This document shows, one piece after another, positions 32,490 to 40,425 of a stretch of 64,000 nucleotides of DNA. The notes under the pieces were generated by a model. It worked only from the letters and a program-made list of their open reading frames with translations. It ran no database searches and was not told the origin of the DNA. Each line of letters opens with the position of its first letter. Position 1 is the stretch's first letter. A program made the position numbers and the translations under genes. Source of the stretch: Halapricum desulfuricans (GTDB lineage Archaea > Halobacteriota > Halobacteria > Halobacteriales > Haloarculaceae); assembly GCF_017094505.1 (NCBI RefSeq), contig NZ_CP064787.1:62001-126000 (forward strand), written 5' to 3'.

Positions 32490-33632
32490 TCACAGTCCCG
32501 GAACGGCCAGCGGCGTCTTGACGGCGGCCATCAGGATCACGTACCGCAGCAGGAACCCGCCGACGAGCACGAGCGTGTACTTCAGCGCGTAGCCGCCGGT
32601 CAGCAGCCGCTCGCCCCACAGCGTCTCGCCGACGTCGGTGAACTGATGCAGCATCGTCACCGTGATCGAGAGGGCGACTGGAAGCCCCGTCCCCAGGATC
32701 AACACGCCGCCGACGAACTCCAGTCCGTAGGTGCCGAACAGCGCGGTCTCGGTCACGTTCGCGGCGACGTCCGGGGAACTGGCCAGATACGACACCAGCA
32801 GCCCGATCGCCACCAGTTCCACGACGATGATCGCGTCGTCGGTCAGGCAGAACCGGTGGTTGGTCCGGGTCAGCGCGCCGCCGCTGGCGACCGTCCCCAG
32901 AAGGGCCGCCGAGATTCCCGTCGAAACGCCGCTCAACAGGAAGATGAAGGGGAGGTACGTCCGCTCCCACAGCGGGACGACCGCGACGTCGCTCAGCAAC
33001 ATCGCCGTGTAGGCGATAAGCAGCAGCGCGAGCGCCCCGCCGACGAGCCGGAACGCGCCGTGGACGCGGCTGGGCGGGCGTGTCGTGTCGGCGATCGTAT
33101 CCAGCAGCCACACGATCCCGCGGTCCGCCGACCACGGTGCGACGCCGTCGATCCAGCCGAGGATCCGCCGGGGGAACATGCTCAACCCGGACTGAGACTG
33201 CAGGTTCGCCCCGAAGTGCAACCACAGCGTCTCCAGCGCCGCGACGACCGTGAACAGCACGATCACCCACGTCCCGATGACCAGCCACGAGCCGAAGTTG
33301 GTGAAAAGCACCGGGAACGTGAGCGCGCGCAGCGGCGCACCCAGGTGCGACAGCAGGGCGACGCCGCCGACGGCGATCGAGAGGACGCTGAGCACCGATC
33401 CCCAGCGAGCGGTCTCGGCGCAGGCGTAGCGGTGCTCGTCGTCGTCGGTCCTGGCGAGCAGGATCTTGCCGAGCCAGCTGTCCGTGTCCATCAGGCTCTT
33501 CATCAGGCTCGCCCACGAGGAGGTCACGTACGCCCCGCCGGCGGTGCCACCGAGGAAGAGATACAGCGCGATGAACTGCGCCCAGTGGACGTGGGGCAGC
33601 CAGAGCCATTCCGAGCCACCTGTGACACTCAT
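32490..33632 (-). CDS. NrfD/PsrC-type membrane anchor subunit
   Basis: This 380-aa protein has about nine membrane helices of the NrfD family: HVHWAQFIALYLFLGGTAGG at the start, APLRALTFPVLFTNFGSWL, and LLSGVSTGISAALLG. NrfD subunits anchor the molybdenum and Fe-S subunits and transfer electrons between them and (mena)quinone. The gene lies between the ferredoxin and chaperone genes with 2-base gaps. No heme-binding pattern is clear, as expected for this family. Confidence 0.88.
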   Translation of the reverse strand: MSVTGGSEWLWLPHVHWAQFIALYLFLGGTAGGAYVTSSWASLMKSLMDTDSWLGKILLARTDDDEHRYACAETARWGSVLSVLSIAVGGVALLSHLGAPLRALTFPVLFTNFGSWLVIGTWVIVLFTVVAALETLWLHFGANLQSQSGLSMFPRRILGWIDGVAPWSADRGIVWLLDTIADTTRPPSRVHGAFRLVGGALALLLIAYTAMLLSDVAVVPLWERTYLPFIFLLSGVSTGISAALLGTVASGGALTRTNHRFCLTDDAIIVVELVAIGLLVSYLASSPDVAANVTETALFGTYGLEFVGGVLILGTGLPVALSITVTMLHQFTDVGETLWGERLLTGGYALKYTLVLVGGFLLRYVILMAAVKTPLAVPGL

Positions 33633-33634
33633 GG

Positions 33635-34303
33635 TTAGTCCCCTGCGTTGTCAGGCGTCGCGGCGTGTTCGACCATATTGAGGTTCTCTTCGCCCTGGAA
33701 TGGCTCGACGATCACCCGCTCGTTGTTCGATTTGAACCGTTCGGCTGCCGCCTGGGAGGCCTCTTTGACCATCTCCTTTTCCGGTCCGGCCTTGATCGCC
33801 CCGCCCACGCAGTCGGAGACGCAGTTGGGCTGGATCGGATCGTCCTGTTCGTTTTTCGACTCCGCGCCCGCGCCGCTGCCCGGGCCCTGATCGAGACACA
33901 TGTTGCACTTCGACATCAGCCCGTTGTCGCCGTAGGTCGGCGCGCCGAACGGACACGCCCACCCGCAGTACTTGCAGCCGATGCACTTGTCCTGGTCGAT
34001 GGTGACGATCCCGTCGCTGTCGCGCTTGACGATCGCTTCCGTCGGGCAGACCTCCTCGCAGGGCGCGTCGTGACAGTGCATACACGACATCGAGATCGGG
34101 ACGTTCTCGATCGGCGCGGACGTATCGGCGTCGTACTCCTCGGACGCGGGGTGGGTCCCCTTCTCGTGGTGGGTGACGGTCCGCCAGTCGTCGGCGTCGG
34201 AATCCCGGCCGTGGAACTGCTTGCAGGAGATCGAACACGCGTGACAGCCGATACACCGGTTGGGATCGAAGTAAAACACCCAGTGGTCCTGTCTGTCAGC
34301 CAT
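33635..34303 (-). CDS. Four-cluster ferredoxin subunit (PsrB/DmsB/PhsB type)
   Basis: The 222-aa protein starts near RCIGCHACSISCKQFHGRD (Cys17, 20, 23, 27) and has further clusters in SCMHCHDAPCEEVCP, CIGCKYCGWACP and CNMCLD...CVSDC. This four 4Fe-4S pattern is the electron-transfer subunit of DMSO, polysulfide and thiosulfate reductases. A short insert GPGSGAGAESK lies between the last Cys groups. There is no own signal peptide, so it would be co-exported with the catalytic subunit. Confidence 0.92.
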   Translation of the reverse strand: MADRQDHWVFYFDPNRCIGCHACSISCKQFHGRDSDADDWRTVTHHEKGTHPASEEYDADTSAPIENVPISMSCMHCHDAPCEEVCPTEAIVKRDSDGIVTIDQDKCIGCKYCGWACPFGAPTYGDNGLMSKCNMCLDQGPGSGAGAESKNEQDDPIQPNCVSDCVGGAIKAGPEKEMVKEASQAAAERFKSNNERVIVEPFQGEENLNMVEHAATPDNAGD

Positions 34304-34305
34304 GG

Positions 34306-36621
34306 TCAGTCACCCCCCGCCGGCGTGACCTCGACCGCGATGTGTCTGTCTACCTGTCCGGTGATCGGGTCCATCTGTGTGTCGTGAAGGGTCATCGTGT
34401 TCATTCCGTCCGCCGACCGCTCGCGGGCGTCCTCGCCGGTCGTGATCGCCGAGGTCTGGCCGAACCCATACTGTGAGGTGACGAAGCCGGGCCGGGCGCG
34501 CTCGGTGACGATCGCCATGAGTTCGCCGCTGCCGCTCTCGGATTCGATCGTCACCAGATCGCCTGTCTCGATGTCGCGCTCCTCGGCGTCCTGCGGGTGG
34601 ACATAGAGGTAGTTCCCGCGGTAGTCCTCCTCGCTCAGCTGGTTTTGCTTGGCGAACTGGTCCTGCAGCCGCTCGTGGGGCTGGTTGCTTCCGTGGGAGA
34701 AAAACACCGAGCGAACGTCAGTGAACTCCAGGGGGTACGCCTCGGAGGTCGAATCGCCGTACGTGCCCGGCGGAATCCATTCGGGGGCAGTGTCCATTCC
34801 GGCCTCCTCGGCGGCCGTCGCGAACGACGATACCTGATCGAGGTCGAATCGGAAGGTGAAGTCCTCGCCGTACTGCTCGTAATCGTACTCCTCGAGGAGT
34901 TCGTAGTTCGTCTCGCCGCTATCGATTTCTTCGAGGGTCAGATCCAGCGTCGAGAGCTGGTCGTCGATGTACTCTTCGTGGGAATCCCACTGCTGGAAGA
35001 TCGTCCAGTCGTCGTTGTCCGTCCGCTCAGCCATCGCGTCCGCGATGCCGGTCAGGATGTCGAAGTCGGGCTTGGTGTTCCACTGCGGATCAACGGCGGC
35101 TTTCGAGCCCGTGATCCACTTGTGGTTGGGGTAGGCACTCCAGTTGCCGGTCCCGAGGGTATCTTTCTCCAGCTGAGTGGCCTCCGGCAGGACGATGTCC
35201 GCCCGCCGGGAGACGCCGTTCCAGTAGGCGTCGATCGAGATGACGAGATCCATCGCCTCGATCGCCTCGACCCACGCGTCGGCGTTGCCGTCTTTCAGCG
35301 GGTCGTCGTGGTGACAGACGATGCCGTTGATGTGGCCGTTCTCGACCATCTCCGGGACGAGGTTGTGCGCGATCCCCTCGATGTGCCGGACGGGGTAGTC
35401 GGAATACTCGTCGTATTTCTTGAGCGCCGGCTCCTTGTACTCGGCGCGCGGCGTGTAGTCCTCCTCACAGACCTGGCCGAACGATGCCGTCGCGGGGTAC
35501 TTCCAGAGCCGGAGCCCGCCGGGCCTGTCGATGTTGCCGACAAGCCCGTTGAGCGCGGTGATGTTCTGGGTCGCCTTCCAGCCGTTGCCGGCCTGTGCCG
35601 TGCCGGTCCAGACGGAGATGCCCGCCTGCGGGGCCGCCTCGGCGAACCCGCGTGCGACTCGTCGGATCTGGTCGGCGTCGAGGCCGGTGATCTCGGCCGC
35701 CCGCTCGGGGGGCATCTCGGCGGCCGCCTCCCGGTAGGCATCGAAGCCGTAGGTGTGGTTCTCGACGAACTCCTGATCATACAGGTCTTCCTCGATGATG
35801 ACGTTGGCCATCGCAAGCGCCAGCGCCCCGTCGGTCCGGGGCTCGATCGGCATCCACTCGTCGGACTTCTGGGCCGTGATCGTGTGCTGTGGATCGATCG
35901 TGACCAGCGTCGCGCCGTTCTCTTCGATCGCCTCGAGGACGCCTTTGGCCTCGAACTGGCCGGCGAAAGAGTTCAGAACGTTCCGGCCCCAGGCGATGAT
36001 GTACTCGGAGTTCTGGTAGTCGGGGACGCGGTTGTTCGAGCCGACGCCCATCATCCCGCCGGTGACGAAGGTCGGGCCGGCACAGACGTGGATCCCGCGG
36101 CTGATCCGCTCGGGCGAGCCGTAGAGGTCCCGCCAGACCGTCCGGAAGATGTCCGTCTCGGCCCAGCTGGTGGCGTCGAGGAACGTCTCCGCACCGTTCT
36201 CCTCGGCGAACGCGACCAGCCGTTTCGCGGTCTCATCGAAGGCCGTCTCCCAGTCCACCTTCTGGAGGTTCCCGTCCTCGTCCCGAATGTGGGGCTCTTT
36301 GATCCGCTTTGGGTCGTGAGTCTTGTCCAGTTGTGCCAGTCCCTTCGGACAGAGCGTCCCCTCGGTGTCCGGTCCGGCGCTGCCCCGCGGATGGCCGTCG
36401 ACACCGGTGAGGTTGACGACGGTGCCGTCGCGGACGTAGGCTTTCTGTCCGCAGTTGTGGCTACACATCCAGCAGTTGCCGAAGGCTGTCGACAGCTCTC
36501 CGGACGGGGCGCTGTCCGTCCCGTCGCCGGAGAGACAACCGCCGAGGGCTGCCACCCCGGCGGCCGCCCCGGCCGTCTTCAGCAGGTTCCGACGAGTGAG
36601 CGTCCCCTCGCGTTCACTCAT
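34306..36621 (-). CDS. Tat-exported molybdopterin oxidoreductase, Phs/Psr-like catalytic subunit
   Basis: The 771-aa protein has a Tat signal (Arg10-Arg11 in LTRRNLLK) with lipobox LGGC (Cys29), so it is probably a lipoprotein outside the membrane. 4Fe-4S ligands are Cys50, Cys53, Cys57 and Cys91. The candidate Mo ligand is Cys180 in GIHVCAGPTF; DmsA uses Ser there, so a polysulfide, thiosulfate or similar reductase is favoured. The bis-MGD domains follow, ending VEVTPAGGD. The start at 36621 is chosen over 36663 because GAGGTGG lies just upstream and the Tat motif then falls in the usual place. The substrate is inferred. Confidence 0.88.
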   Translation of the reverse strand: MSEREGTLTRRNLLKTAGAAAGVAALGGCLSGDGTDSAPSGELSTAFGNCWMCSHNCGQKAYVRDGTVVNLTGVDGHPRGSAGPDTEGTLCPKGLAQLDKTHDPKRIKEPHIRDEDGNLQKVDWETAFDETAKRLVAFAEENGAETFLDATSWAETDIFRTVWRDLYGSPERISRGIHVCAGPTFVTGGMMGVGSNNRVPDYQNSEYIIAWGRNVLNSFAGQFEAKGVLEAIEENGATLVTIDPQHTITAQKSDEWMPIEPRTDGALALAMANVIIEEDLYDQEFVENHTYGFDAYREAAAEMPPERAAEITGLDADQIRRVARGFAEAAPQAGISVWTGTAQAGNGWKATQNITALNGLVGNIDRPGGLRLWKYPATASFGQVCEEDYTPRAEYKEPALKKYDEYSDYPVRHIEGIAHNLVPEMVENGHINGIVCHHDDPLKDGNADAWVEAIEAMDLVISIDAYWNGVSRRADIVLPEATQLEKDTLGTGNWSAYPNHKWITGSKAAVDPQWNTKPDFDILTGIADAMAERTDNDDWTIFQQWDSHEEYIDDQLSTLDLTLEEIDSGETNYELLEEYDYEQYGEDFTFRFDLDQVSSFATAAEEAGMDTAPEWIPPGTYGDSTSEAYPLEFTDVRSVFFSHGSNQPHERLQDQFAKQNQLSEEDYRGNYLYVHPQDAEERDIETGDLVTIESESGSGELMAIVTERARPGFVTSQYGFGQTSAITTGEDARERSADGMNTMTLHDTQMDPITGQVDRHIAVEVTPAGGD

Positions 36622-36770
36622 CGGAACCACCTCGGAAGACGCCGAAACGACTCTGTCGGTCATCCCACGCGTCGCACCGTCCGAAATCCGCTGTCGATGT
36701 CTGCGTTGCCACGATCATGACTCTCCCATACCTGTAGGGAACACCCGAACCAGCAAAGCGGACACTCGGT

Positions 36771-36790
36771 ATCAATTAAGCCTTTATATA
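36771..36790 (-). promoter_or_regulatory. Core promoter of the molybdoenzyme operon with downstream AATTGAT box
   Basis: The minus strand has TATATAAA (36790-36783), five bases, then AATTGAT (36777-36771). The same arrangement with the same spacing is at 38496-38515. The predicted transcription start near 36757 leaves a leader of about 135 bases. The box between TATA and start is a likely operator. Confidence 0.65.
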
Positions 36791-36887
36791 CTCGGGAGCG
36801 AGACGCCGTCAGCAGTCTTGTTCGATAAATCCAAGAATAGACACCAACGCTTTGTACCGGGCGGTGCAAGTTCAGTTGTGAGACACC

Positions 36888-37148
36888 ATGGCTACTGAAC
36901 CGTCAAACTCGCTCGATACGCTGGTGCGCGTAGCGGAGGGGGAAAACGAACTCACGAAAGCGCAGTTCGAGGAGATCGTCGACTCGATGGAGACGCGAAA
37001 GAAGTACAGCGTCGAGTCGTACAACATGCTCTGCACGTCGGCCGACGTGGTCGTCGTCTGTGACATGGACACCCAGGAGTTCATCCAGATCGAGGTCCCC
37101 CTTGACGCGGACTCTGAGGACGAAGTGATCGTCACCCGGGATATCTGA
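36888..37148 (+). CDS. Orphan 86-aa acidic protein divergent from the reductase operon
   Basis: The protein starts MATEPSNSLDTLVRVAEGEN, has a helical half and then beta strands ADVVVVCDMDTQEF and IQIEVPLDADSEDEVIV. There is one Cys in NMLCTSAD and one in VVVCDMD. It has no signal peptide or known domain. It sits between the reductase operon and the sulfurtransferase gene, so a role in the same pathway is plausible. The upstream gap 36622-36887 holds the shared promoter region. Confidence 0.65.
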   Translation: MATEPSNSLDTLVRVAEGENELTKAQFEEIVDSMETRKKYSVESYNMLCTSADVVVVCDMDTQEFIQIEVPLDADSEDEVIVTRDI

Positions 37149-37176
37149 TCGCCGACGAACCTTCCCGACGAGCGGA

Positions 37177-38454
37177 TCAGGATCCGCAGCCGAATCCGCC
37201 ACCGCCGGTGTCGGCACCCATGTACTCGATGTCGTTTTTCTTGACCTGATTGGACTCGAGCTGTGCGAGTTCGGTCAGCTCCTCGTTGAGGTCCGGATCG
37301 ATCGTGACCTGATCGGTCGCCGTGATCTCGCCTTCGGTCCGACCGTTGATGTCGGTCCGCCAGGTGTCGTTCGGTACCGGGTCCTGCTCGCCGTTGTACT
37401 GCTTCCACTGGAACTTCCAGGAGCCGTCATAGAGCGCGACGTTGTCGTACCCGAGGACCCCGTCGAGCGCGAAGAACGCGAGCGTCCCCTTGAAGCCGCT
37501 GTGACATAGCGTGACGATCTGATCGCCGTCCTCGATGCCGTCGTAGCCGAAGACGTGACTCTCGATATCGCCGGCCGATTTCCACGGGACCGACTCCGTG
37601 AACGCGCCCTGGGTGTAGCTCGCCGGCGGATCGAGGATGCTGCCCGCGATCTTCGCGTCCTGATCCGGACCGCGGAGATCGAGGATTGACGCCTCGCTCT
37701 CGCCGGCGTTCTTGGCGTCGACCAGCTGGATCATCTCGTTGAGGCCCTTCCGGAGCTCGTAGTTCGGCGTCTCGAAGTCCTCGACGGGGTAGTTACTCTC
37801 GGGCGTCTCGGGCGTCTCGTAGACCAGTTTGTCCGCTTCCTCGTAGGCGGTCGGGCCGCCGTTGAGCACCTTGACGCGCTGGCGGGGGAAGCCCCAGTAC
37901 CGGAGCGTCCAGTACGCCCGGGCGTTGTACATCGGGTTGTCCCCGGAGAGAACGACCACGGTGTTCGGGCCGACGCCCGCGCTCTGGATGACCTCGTCGA
38001 TGACCGAGCCGGACGCGACGAGTTTCTTTGCTTCCCCGAGCCCGTCGAGGCGAGTCTCGGTCAGCGTTGCCGGGCCTTCGGCGTCTTCGGTCGACCACTT
38101 GACCGCACCCGGAACGTGGCCACCGCCGTAGTTGCTCGCGTCGACTCTGAGCACGACGACGCGGTCCTCGTAGACGTCGTCCGTGTTGACGAGACCCGCG
38201 TCGATCCACTCTTTCAGCGTCGCCGGTTCGATCAGCGCGCTCTCAGTCGCTGTCGGATCGGGTTGCTCCGTCTGCTGTGGTTCGGTCGTCTGCTGTGGCT
38301 CGGTCGTTTGCTGTGGTTCGGTCGTGGTCGTCGTGTCTCTCGGTTCGGTCGTCGCCCCTCCGTCGTCGCCGCCACCGGAACAGCCAGCGATCGCGGCGAC
38401 ACCTGCGGCACCGGACAGTGCGAGGAACGTTCGGCGGTCGAGTTCGCGTTCCAT
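37177..38454 (-). CDS. Exported two-domain rhodanese sulfurtransferase lipoprotein
   Basis: This 425-aa protein has a Tat signal (Arg7-Arg8 in DRRTFLAL) with lipobox Cys25, a Thr/Gln/Pro-rich linker with repeated TTEPQQ (about 40-75), then two rhodanese domains. The second carries catalytic Cys317 in LCHSGFKG; the first has LSGDNPMY in the corresponding loop and lacks Cys. The C-terminus ends in GGGGFGCGS with Cys423. It would move sulfane sulfur from thiosulfate outside the membrane. The ATG at 38454 is chosen over an upstream GTG at 38466. Confidence 0.88.
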   Translation of the reverse strand: MERELDRRTFLALSGAAGVAAIAGCSGGGDDGGATTEPRDTTTTTEPQQTTEPQQTTEPQQTEQPDPTATESALIEPATLKEWIDAGLVNTDDVYEDRVVVLRVDASNYGGGHVPGAVKWSTEDAEGPATLTETRLDGLGEAKKLVASGSVIDEVIQSAGVGPNTVVVLSGDNPMYNARAYWTLRYWGFPRQRVKVLNGGPTAYEEADKLVYETPETPESNYPVEDFETPNYELRKGLNEMIQLVDAKNAGESEASILDLRGPDQDAKIAGSILDPPASYTQGAFTESVPWKSAGDIESHVFGYDGIEDGDQIVTLCHSGFKGTLAFFALDGVLGYDNVALYDGSWKFQWKQYNGEQDPVPNDTWRTDINGRTEGEITATDQVTIDPDLNEELTELAQLESNQVKKNDIEYMGADTGGGGFGCGS

Positions 38455-38495
38455 ACCTGCACACACGGATTCCGGTGGGATCGGCCTAGCTCTGA

Positions 38496-38515
38496 ATCAA
38501 TTTGGGCTTTATATA
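38496..38515 (-). promoter_or_regulatory. Sulfurtransferase promoter matching the operon promoter
   Basis: The minus strand has TATATAAA (38515-38508), five bases, then AATTGAT (38502-38496), as at 36771-36790. The predicted start is about 38486, with a leader of about 30 bases to the ATG. Confidence 0.65.
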
Positions 38516-38651
38516 CCCACACCGCTGTCGGTTCGTTGGGTAAAGCCATGGGTTGCCCTGTCGTCCGTCTCAGACTGTCGGCTATTTCATTTTGTCTCGG
38601 TTCGAATAGACAGCGACGAAAATTGGAGTACAGGCAGTACAACAGTCACCG

Positions 38652-39170
38652 TCAGTCGTCAAGATATGGCTCCTCAACGTGCGGGTCGCCCCCGACGAGC
38701 GTCGTCAGCCACCGAGTGGCGATATCGAACACCGCAACGAGTGGGGCCAGTACGTGTTCGACGTACGAGATCGGCCGGGCGACGCGGAGGCTCCAGGACT
38801 CCGCATGGCCGAGTCCGTAGGATTTCGGCACGATTTCTCCGAAAACGAGGATCAGAACGCTGACAGTGAGTGTTGCTATGACGACGGTGAATCCAGGAGG
38901 GACGAACCGCGCAACGAGGAGTGTGATGATGCTGGTGATGGCGATATTGACGAGGTTGTTCCCGACCAGCAGTGTCACGAGAAGTCGATGCGGGTTGGTG
39001 CGGAGTTGTTGGAGTGTACGGCCATCTCGCGTCTTGTCTTCGGGAGTTGTCCCGACCCACTCATCCGGAAGCGAAAAGATCGCTGACTCACTGCTGGAAA
39101 AGAATGCACTCAGTGACAATAGCAGCACGACTGCGATAAGGGACGGTGCCAAGATCAGGTATGTACTCAT
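38652..39170 (-). CDS. DUF21-only CNNM-like membrane protein
   Basis: The 172-aa protein has the DUF21 transmembrane domain of CNNM/CorC proteins: LSAFFSSSESAIFSLP, a region TNPHRLLVTLLVGNNLVNIA and FGEIVPKSYGL. It stops at HVEEPYLDD, exactly where the full-length paralogue at 43725 enters its CBS and transporter-associated domains. It may be a natural short form or a truncated gene. The likely role is metal ion (Mg2+/Co2+) transport or its regulation. Confidence 0.78.
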   Translation of the reverse strand: MSTYLILAPSLIAVVLLLSLSAFFSSSESAIFSLPDEWVGTTPEDKTRDGRTLQQLRTNPHRLLVTLLVGNNLVNIAITSIITLLVARFVPPGFTVVIATLTVSVLILVFGEIVPKSYGLGHAESWSLRVARPISYVEHVLAPLVAVFDIATRWLTTLVGGDPHVEEPYLDD

Positions 39171-39234
39171 ACGCGAATCGTACGAAGGTAGGTGTATGAA
39201 TACCTGTGGTTGGTTCGCACGTCTTCTGAACGAC

Positions 39235-39894
39235 TCATCCGACGCCGTCCCAGCAGTCACACTCCACCGAGAGCTGGCGGAGGACGTTGCCCTCCGCCCG
39301 CCGGAGGCGCTGTGACAGCGCCGAGGTTGAGATACCGATCCGGTCGGCCAGCTCGGCCAGCGAGACGTCGGTGTCCGGGTCGTAATACCCCATCTCCTGT
39401 GCGTGATAGACTGCCTCGCGCTGCTTGCGGGTGAGCGCGGAGACGTCCACCGAGCAGTCCTCGTTGAACTCCGACCGGTCCGTCGAGACGATGCTCCGGA
39501 GCGAGACGTTATCACACACTGACCGGATGTCACTCACGAGATCGGCGACGGCCTGGGTGTCGGCGACGTAGGTCTCGACGACGAACGACCCCTCGTTGAT
39601 CTCCCGGTAGCGCGGGAGACAGCCGTGTTCGCCGAACACCTTCCCCGGACAGTGCTCGCAGAGCTGGTTCTCGAAGTATTGGGTCGCAATCTCCTCGTCC
39701 GCCGGATCGCGCACCACGGCGTCGACGTTACAGACCTCCTCGCTGAGGCGCACGTCGATCCCGATGACCTCACCGTCCATGCGGTCCAGCCGACAGGGGC
39801 CGCCCCGCTCGATCTCCAAGACGACCCGCATTTCTCGGTCCTCGACTGGCGGGTCGATCGGAGCGCTCTCCCGTCCGATCCGGTTGATCCCCAT
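39235..39894 (-). CDS. Cys-rich Bat-type regulator, NarO/DmsR-like
   Basis: The 219-aa protein has Cys34, Cys55, Cys79, Cys82 and Cys92 (the last three in [14 protein letters not shown]), then a C-terminal Bat-type HTH (about 160-212) with [20 protein letters not shown] and [20 protein letters not shown]. This N-terminal Cys cluster plus HTH is the layout of NarO and DmsR, haloarchaeal activators of anaerobic respiration that may sense O2 or redox through an Fe-S site. It lies upstream of the sulfurtransferase and reductase genes. The target is inferred. Confidence 0.82.
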   Translation of the reverse strand: MGINRIGRESAPIDPPVEDREMRVVLEIERGGPCRLDRMDGEVIGIDVRLSEEVCNVDAVVRDPADEEIATQYFENQLCEHCPGKVFGEHGCLPRYREINEGSFVVETYVADTQAVADLVSDIRSVCDNVSLRSIVSTDRSEFNEDCSVDVSALTRKQREAVYHAQEMGYYDPDTDVSLAELADRIGISTSALSQRLRRAEGNVLRQLSVECDCWDGVG

Positions 39895-40053
39895 ATCCGG
39901 TTTATCGGATCTAATACTCAAATGGACGGGGTCGTTTCTCACGTACTGGAAACATCCGCAATCGATCGGGAGGGTCCGGCGACGAGTCCCGCCCGTGTCG
40001 CCTGCGCGTGCAGACGCAAAAGGCCTATGCGAGCCTGTGCCGACCACAGTGAT

Positions 40054-40425
40054 ATGAGCGAGACAGAGCCGAGACTGGCCTTCGAGGACACCGAGTACCT
40101 GCCGGCGGTCGCCCAGGACGCCGACAGCGGCGAGGTCCTCATGCTCGCGTACGTCACGCCCGAGGCGCTGGAACGGACCCGCGAGACCGGCCGCGCCCAC
40201 TATTACTCGCGGAGTCGAGACGAGCTCTGGGAGAAGGGAGCCACGAGCGGCCACACCCAGCACGTCGAAGAGATCCGAGTCGACTGCGACGGCGACGCCC
40301 TGCTGTACCTGATCGAACAGGAGGGCGGGGCCTGTCACACGGGGTATCGCAGTTGCTTCTACCGGACGATCGACGGCGACGTAGTCAGCGAGAAGGTGTT
40401 CGATCCCGATGACGTCTACGAGTGA
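40054..40425 (+). CDS. hisI: Phosphoribosyl-AMP cyclohydrolase
   Basis: This 123-aa HisI domain without a HisE fusion has the motifs [30 protein letters not shown], the metal-binding Asp and Cys of [11 protein letters not shown] and [15 protein letters not shown]. It opens the purine ring of phosphoribosyl-AMP in histidine synthesis. The ATG at 40054 is used. It overlaps the next gene by 17 bases. Confidence 0.95.
   Translation: MSETEPRLAFEDTEYLPAVAQDADSGEVLMLAYVTPEALERTRETGRAHYYSRSRDELWEKGATSGHTQHVEEIRVDCDGDALLYLIEQEGGACHTGYRSCFYRTIDGDVVSEKVFDPDDVYE

Noticed and set aside
34306-36621. Calling the catalytic subunit DMSO reductase DmsA
   Set aside because: The candidate Mo ligand is Cys180, not Ser, and a sulfurtransferase shares its promoter type. 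The subfamily is left as Phs/Psr-like pending phylogeny.
34597-36720. Long plus-strand open frame opposite the molybdoenzyme gene
   Set aside because: It is the antisense of a gene with clear Tat, Fe-S and molybdopterin motifs; its own translation has no recognisable domain.
38265-38335. 18-bp direct repeats in the sulfurtransferase gene
   Set aside because: They encode the in-frame TTEPQQ linker after the lipobox, a common membrane-tether spacer, so this is not a mobile or regulatory repeat.
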